7,171 bases of DNA from contig WFNQ01000041.1 of NCBI GenBank assembly GCA_015488565.1, positions 1 through 7,171 on the forward strand. Reading direction: 5' to 3'. Positions 5,017-7,171 of the stretch are shown here, in pieces; positions within the stretch are counted from its first letter, which is position 1; each line of letters starts with the position of its first letter. The stretch comes from Thiomicrorhabdus sp. (GTDB lineage: Bacteria; Pseudomonadota; Gammaproteobacteria; Thiomicrospirales; Thiomicrospiraceae). The notes beneath the pieces are model-generated. The model made no database searches. It saw nothing but the letters and a program-made list of their open reading frames with translations, and was not told the DNA's origin. The position numbers and the translations under genes are program-made.

Positions 5017-7171
5017 ATGTCTGACTTTGCACGTGAAATTATTCCCATTGCGCTAGAAGATGAAATGGAAGGTTCTTACCTCAGTTATGCGATGAGCGTC
5101 ATTGTGGGACGAGCACTTCCTGATGTAAGAGATGGCTTAAAGCCCGTTCATCGTCGTGTTCTGTATGCGATGAATGTGTTAAGCAATGATTTTAATAAAC
5201 CTTACAAAAAATCGGCTCGTATTGTCGGGGATGTAATCGGTAAGTATCACCCGCACGGGGATACGGCGGTTTATGACACTATTGTTCGGATGGCTCAGCC
5301 TTTTTCATTGCGTTATATGCTGGTGGATGGACAAGGTAACTTTGGTTCGGTGGATGGCGACTCGCCAGCAGCCATGCGTTATACCGAAATTAGAATGTCT
5401 AAAATTGCTCACCATTTACTGGCTGATTTAGAGAAAGAGACGGTTAATTTTGCAGAAAACTACGATGGGTCAGAATCGGAGCCTGTAGTCTTACCAACCC
5501 GCATTCCTAACCTGTTGGTTAATGGTTCTTCTGGGATTGCCGTGGGGATGGCGACCAATATCCCGCCTCATAATTTAACAGAGACCGTTAACGCCTGTTT
5601 GGCGTTGATTGATAATCCAGACATTGATATATCCGGCTTGATGGAATACATTCCAGGGCCAGACTTTCCAACACATGGCATTATTAATGGGTTATCTGGT
5701 ATTCGTTCGGCGTATGAGACGGGGCGCGGAAGCATTAAAATTCGTGCAAAAACGTCTATCGAAACCGATGCGTCAGGTAAGTCCAAGGTCATTGTGGATG
5801 AACTGCCTTATCAGGTGAATAAAGCGCGTTTGATTGAGCGCATTGCGGAATTGATTAAAGAGAAAAAAATAGACGGCATTACGGCATTGCGTGATGAGTC
5901 GGATAAAGACGGAATGCGCATTGTAATTGAGCTTCGTCGTGGTGAAGTGCCTGAGATTATGATTAACAATCTCTATAAGCAAACGGCGATGCAAACCTCG
6001 TTTGGGGTCAATATGGTGGCGTTGATTGATGGCCAGCCAAAATTATTGAACTTAAAACAAATCATTGAAGCCTTTGTAAAACACCGTCGCGAAGTGGTCA
6101 CTCGACGCACTATTTTTGAGCTCAGAAAAGCGCGTGAAAAAGCCCATGTATTAGAAGGGTTAGCGGTTGCGCTTAATAATATTGATGAGATGATTGAGCT
6201 GATTAAGGCCTCACCAAGCCCAGTGGTTGCGAAAGAGCGCATGCTGGAAAGAGATTGGCCAGTTGGCAAAATGGTGGAGTTATTGGGGCGTGTAGAGCTT
6301 AAAGATGTGCGCCCAGAAAATTTGCCAGAAGGCTTTGGAGCAGAAGGCGATATTTATAAACTGTCTCCTGTTCAAGCTCAGTCTATTCTTGAAATGCGTT
6401 TACACCGTTTAACGGGGTTAGAGCAAGATAAAATCATTGGAGAGTATAAAAACTTAGTGGCAAAAATCACGGAGTATTTAGACATCTTAAGAAACCCTGA
6501 TCGTTTAACCGAAGTAGTGAAAGAAGAGTTAAACGAAGTGGTTGAGCTATTTGGCGACGCTCGTCGTACAGAAATTGATTACTCTTATCAAGATTTGGAT
6601 GCAGAAGATTTAATTGCCGTTGAAGAGCGTATTGTCACCTTATCACAAGATGGTTATATTAAAACGCAACCGTTAAGTGATTATCGTGCTCAAAAACGCG
6701 GTGGACGCGGTAAGTCGGCTACGGCGATGAAAGAAGAGGATGAGGTAGGGCAACTGTTTGTGGCGAGTACCCATGACATGCTGCTGTGCTTCTCTAATAA
6801 AGGGAAGTTGTATTGGCAAAAAACATGGCAATTGCCATTAGCCAGTCGTGGCAGTCGCGGTAAGCCGATTGTGAATATCTTGCCGTTGGACGATGGTGAG
6901 CACATTACCTCGGTCTTGCCTGTTGATGAATTTGATGATGAACGCATCGTGTTTATGGCCACGCGTAATTCGATTGTGAAGCGCGTGAAGCTAAAAGACT
7001 TTTCTCGCCCTCGTGCCAATGGCATTATTGCCGTCGATTTACTAGACGATGATGAATTGGTGGGTACGGCTCTGACCGATGGTGAACAAGAGATTATGTT
7101 GTTCAGTAACATTGGTAAAGCTATTCGCTTTAAAGAGAGCGATGTGCGAGTGATGGGACGTACGGCGCGTG
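5017..7171 (+). CDS. gyrA: DNA gyrase subunit A, 3'-truncated by the window
   Basis: GyrA is the breakage-reunion subunit of DNA gyrase (A2B2), which introduces negative supercoils using ATP hydrolysed by GyrB. 718 codons are visible and no stop is reached; about 130-170 residues lie beyond the edge. It begins MSDFAREIIPIALEDEM, nearly matching E. coli in length and register. Catalytic Tyr122 is in AAMRYTEIR (118-126). The quinolone-resistance region reads HPHGDTAVYDT (78-88), with Thr at position 83 and Asp at 87. The conserved PNLLVNGSSGIAVGMATN block is present, and the GyrA box QKRGGRG (559-565), needed for DNA wrapping, opens the C-terminal beta-pinwheel. That domain continues with blade repeats to the edge, so this is GyrA and not ParC. 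A weak GGA ribosome site stands 6 nt before ATG 5017. The gene has no G/C run of six or more, unlike the rest of the window. Confidence 0.98.
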   Translation, partial: MSDFAREIIPIALEDEMEGSYLSYAMSVIVGRALPDVRDGLKPVHRRVLYAMNVLSNDFNKPYKKSARIVGDVIGKYHPHGDTAVYDTIVRMAQPFSLRYMLVDGQGNFGSVDGDSPAAMRYTEIRMSKIAHHLLADLEKETVNFAENYDGSESEPVVLPTRIPNLLVNGSSGIAVGMATNIPPHNLTETVNACLALIDNPDIDISGLMEYIPGPDFPTHGIINGLSGIRSAYETGRGSIKIRAKTSIETDASGKSKVIVDELPYQVNKARLIERIAELIKEKKIDGITALRDESDKDGMRIVIELRRGEVPEIMINNLYKQTAMQTSFGVNMVALIDGQPKLLNLKQIIEAFVKHRREVVTRRTIFELRKAREKAHVLEGLAVALNNIDEMIELIKASPSPVVAKERMLERDWPVGKMVELLGRVELKDVRPENLPEGFGAEGDIYKLSPVQAQSILEMRLHRLTGLEQDKIIGEYKNLVAKITEYLDILRNPDRLTEVVKEELNEVVELFGDARRTEIDYSYQDLDAEDLIAVEERIVTLSQDGYIKTQPLSDYRAQKRGGRGKSATAMKEEDEVGQLFVASTHDMLLCFSNKGKLYWQKTWQLPLASRGSRGKPIVNILPLDDGEHITSVLPVDEFDDERIVFMATRNSIVKRVKLKDFSRPRANGIIAVDLLDDDELVGTALTDGEQEIMLFSNIGKAIRFKESDVRVMGRTAR

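Noticed and set aside
1..7171. CRISPR array, tRNA, rRNA, transposase or prophage genes
   Set aside because: No spaced direct repeats, cloverleaf or ribosomal RNA sequence, and no mobile-element protein motifs were seen on either strand.

Overview
The window looks like a chromosomal segment of a moderately AT-rich (about 44% GC, estimated by eye) gammaproteobacterium. The gyrA/ubiG divergent arrangement, the ubiG–HAD phosphatase–SDR order (known from Pseudomonas and relatives) and the ubiquinone pathway gene all point that way. The GyrA sequence is very close to gammaproteobacterial GyrA. I cannot name the genus; a Thiomicrospira/Piscirickettsiaceae-like organism is only a guess.

Layout: (1) nt 1-1239, + strand, the 3' part of a fused two-domain ABC ATPase of the peptide/microcin importer type (YejF-like). 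It is followed by a likely intrinsic terminator and an AT-rich gap. (2) nt 1518-2516, + strand, a stand-alone cytoplasmic DUF900-type alpha/beta hydrolase. It ends at a hairpin that can serve both converging transcription units. (3) nt 4662 down to 2567, - strand, a compact three-gene unit: ubiG, a MupP/Gph-type HAD phosphatase starting at GTG, and a YciK-like SDR. The gaps are only 4 and 10 nt, so this is almost certainly one operon. (4) A roughly 350-nt divergent promoter region between ubiG and gyrA. (5) nt 5017 to the right edge, + strand, gyrA, which runs off the window with 718 codons visible.

Functionally, most of this is housekeeping: DNA supercoiling (gyrA), ubiquinone biosynthesis (ubiG), sugar-phosphate or peptidoglycan-recycling phosphatase activity (mupP-like), an uncharacterised reductase, and solute import energisation. 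The hydrolase is the one accessory-looking gene.

The most unusual signal is not a gene. Eight runs of 6-9 consecutive G (or C) occur in the first 4.9 kb, both inside and between genes. Most are followed by a short A/T-rich stretch resembling AATTAA. They are absent from the 2.15 kb of gyrA. Two of them are 9-mers inside mupP and the SDR gene, where slippage would shift the frame. Two more form an inverted pair in the ABC/hydrolase gap. No CRISPR array, tRNA, rRNA, insertion sequence or transposase gene was seen.
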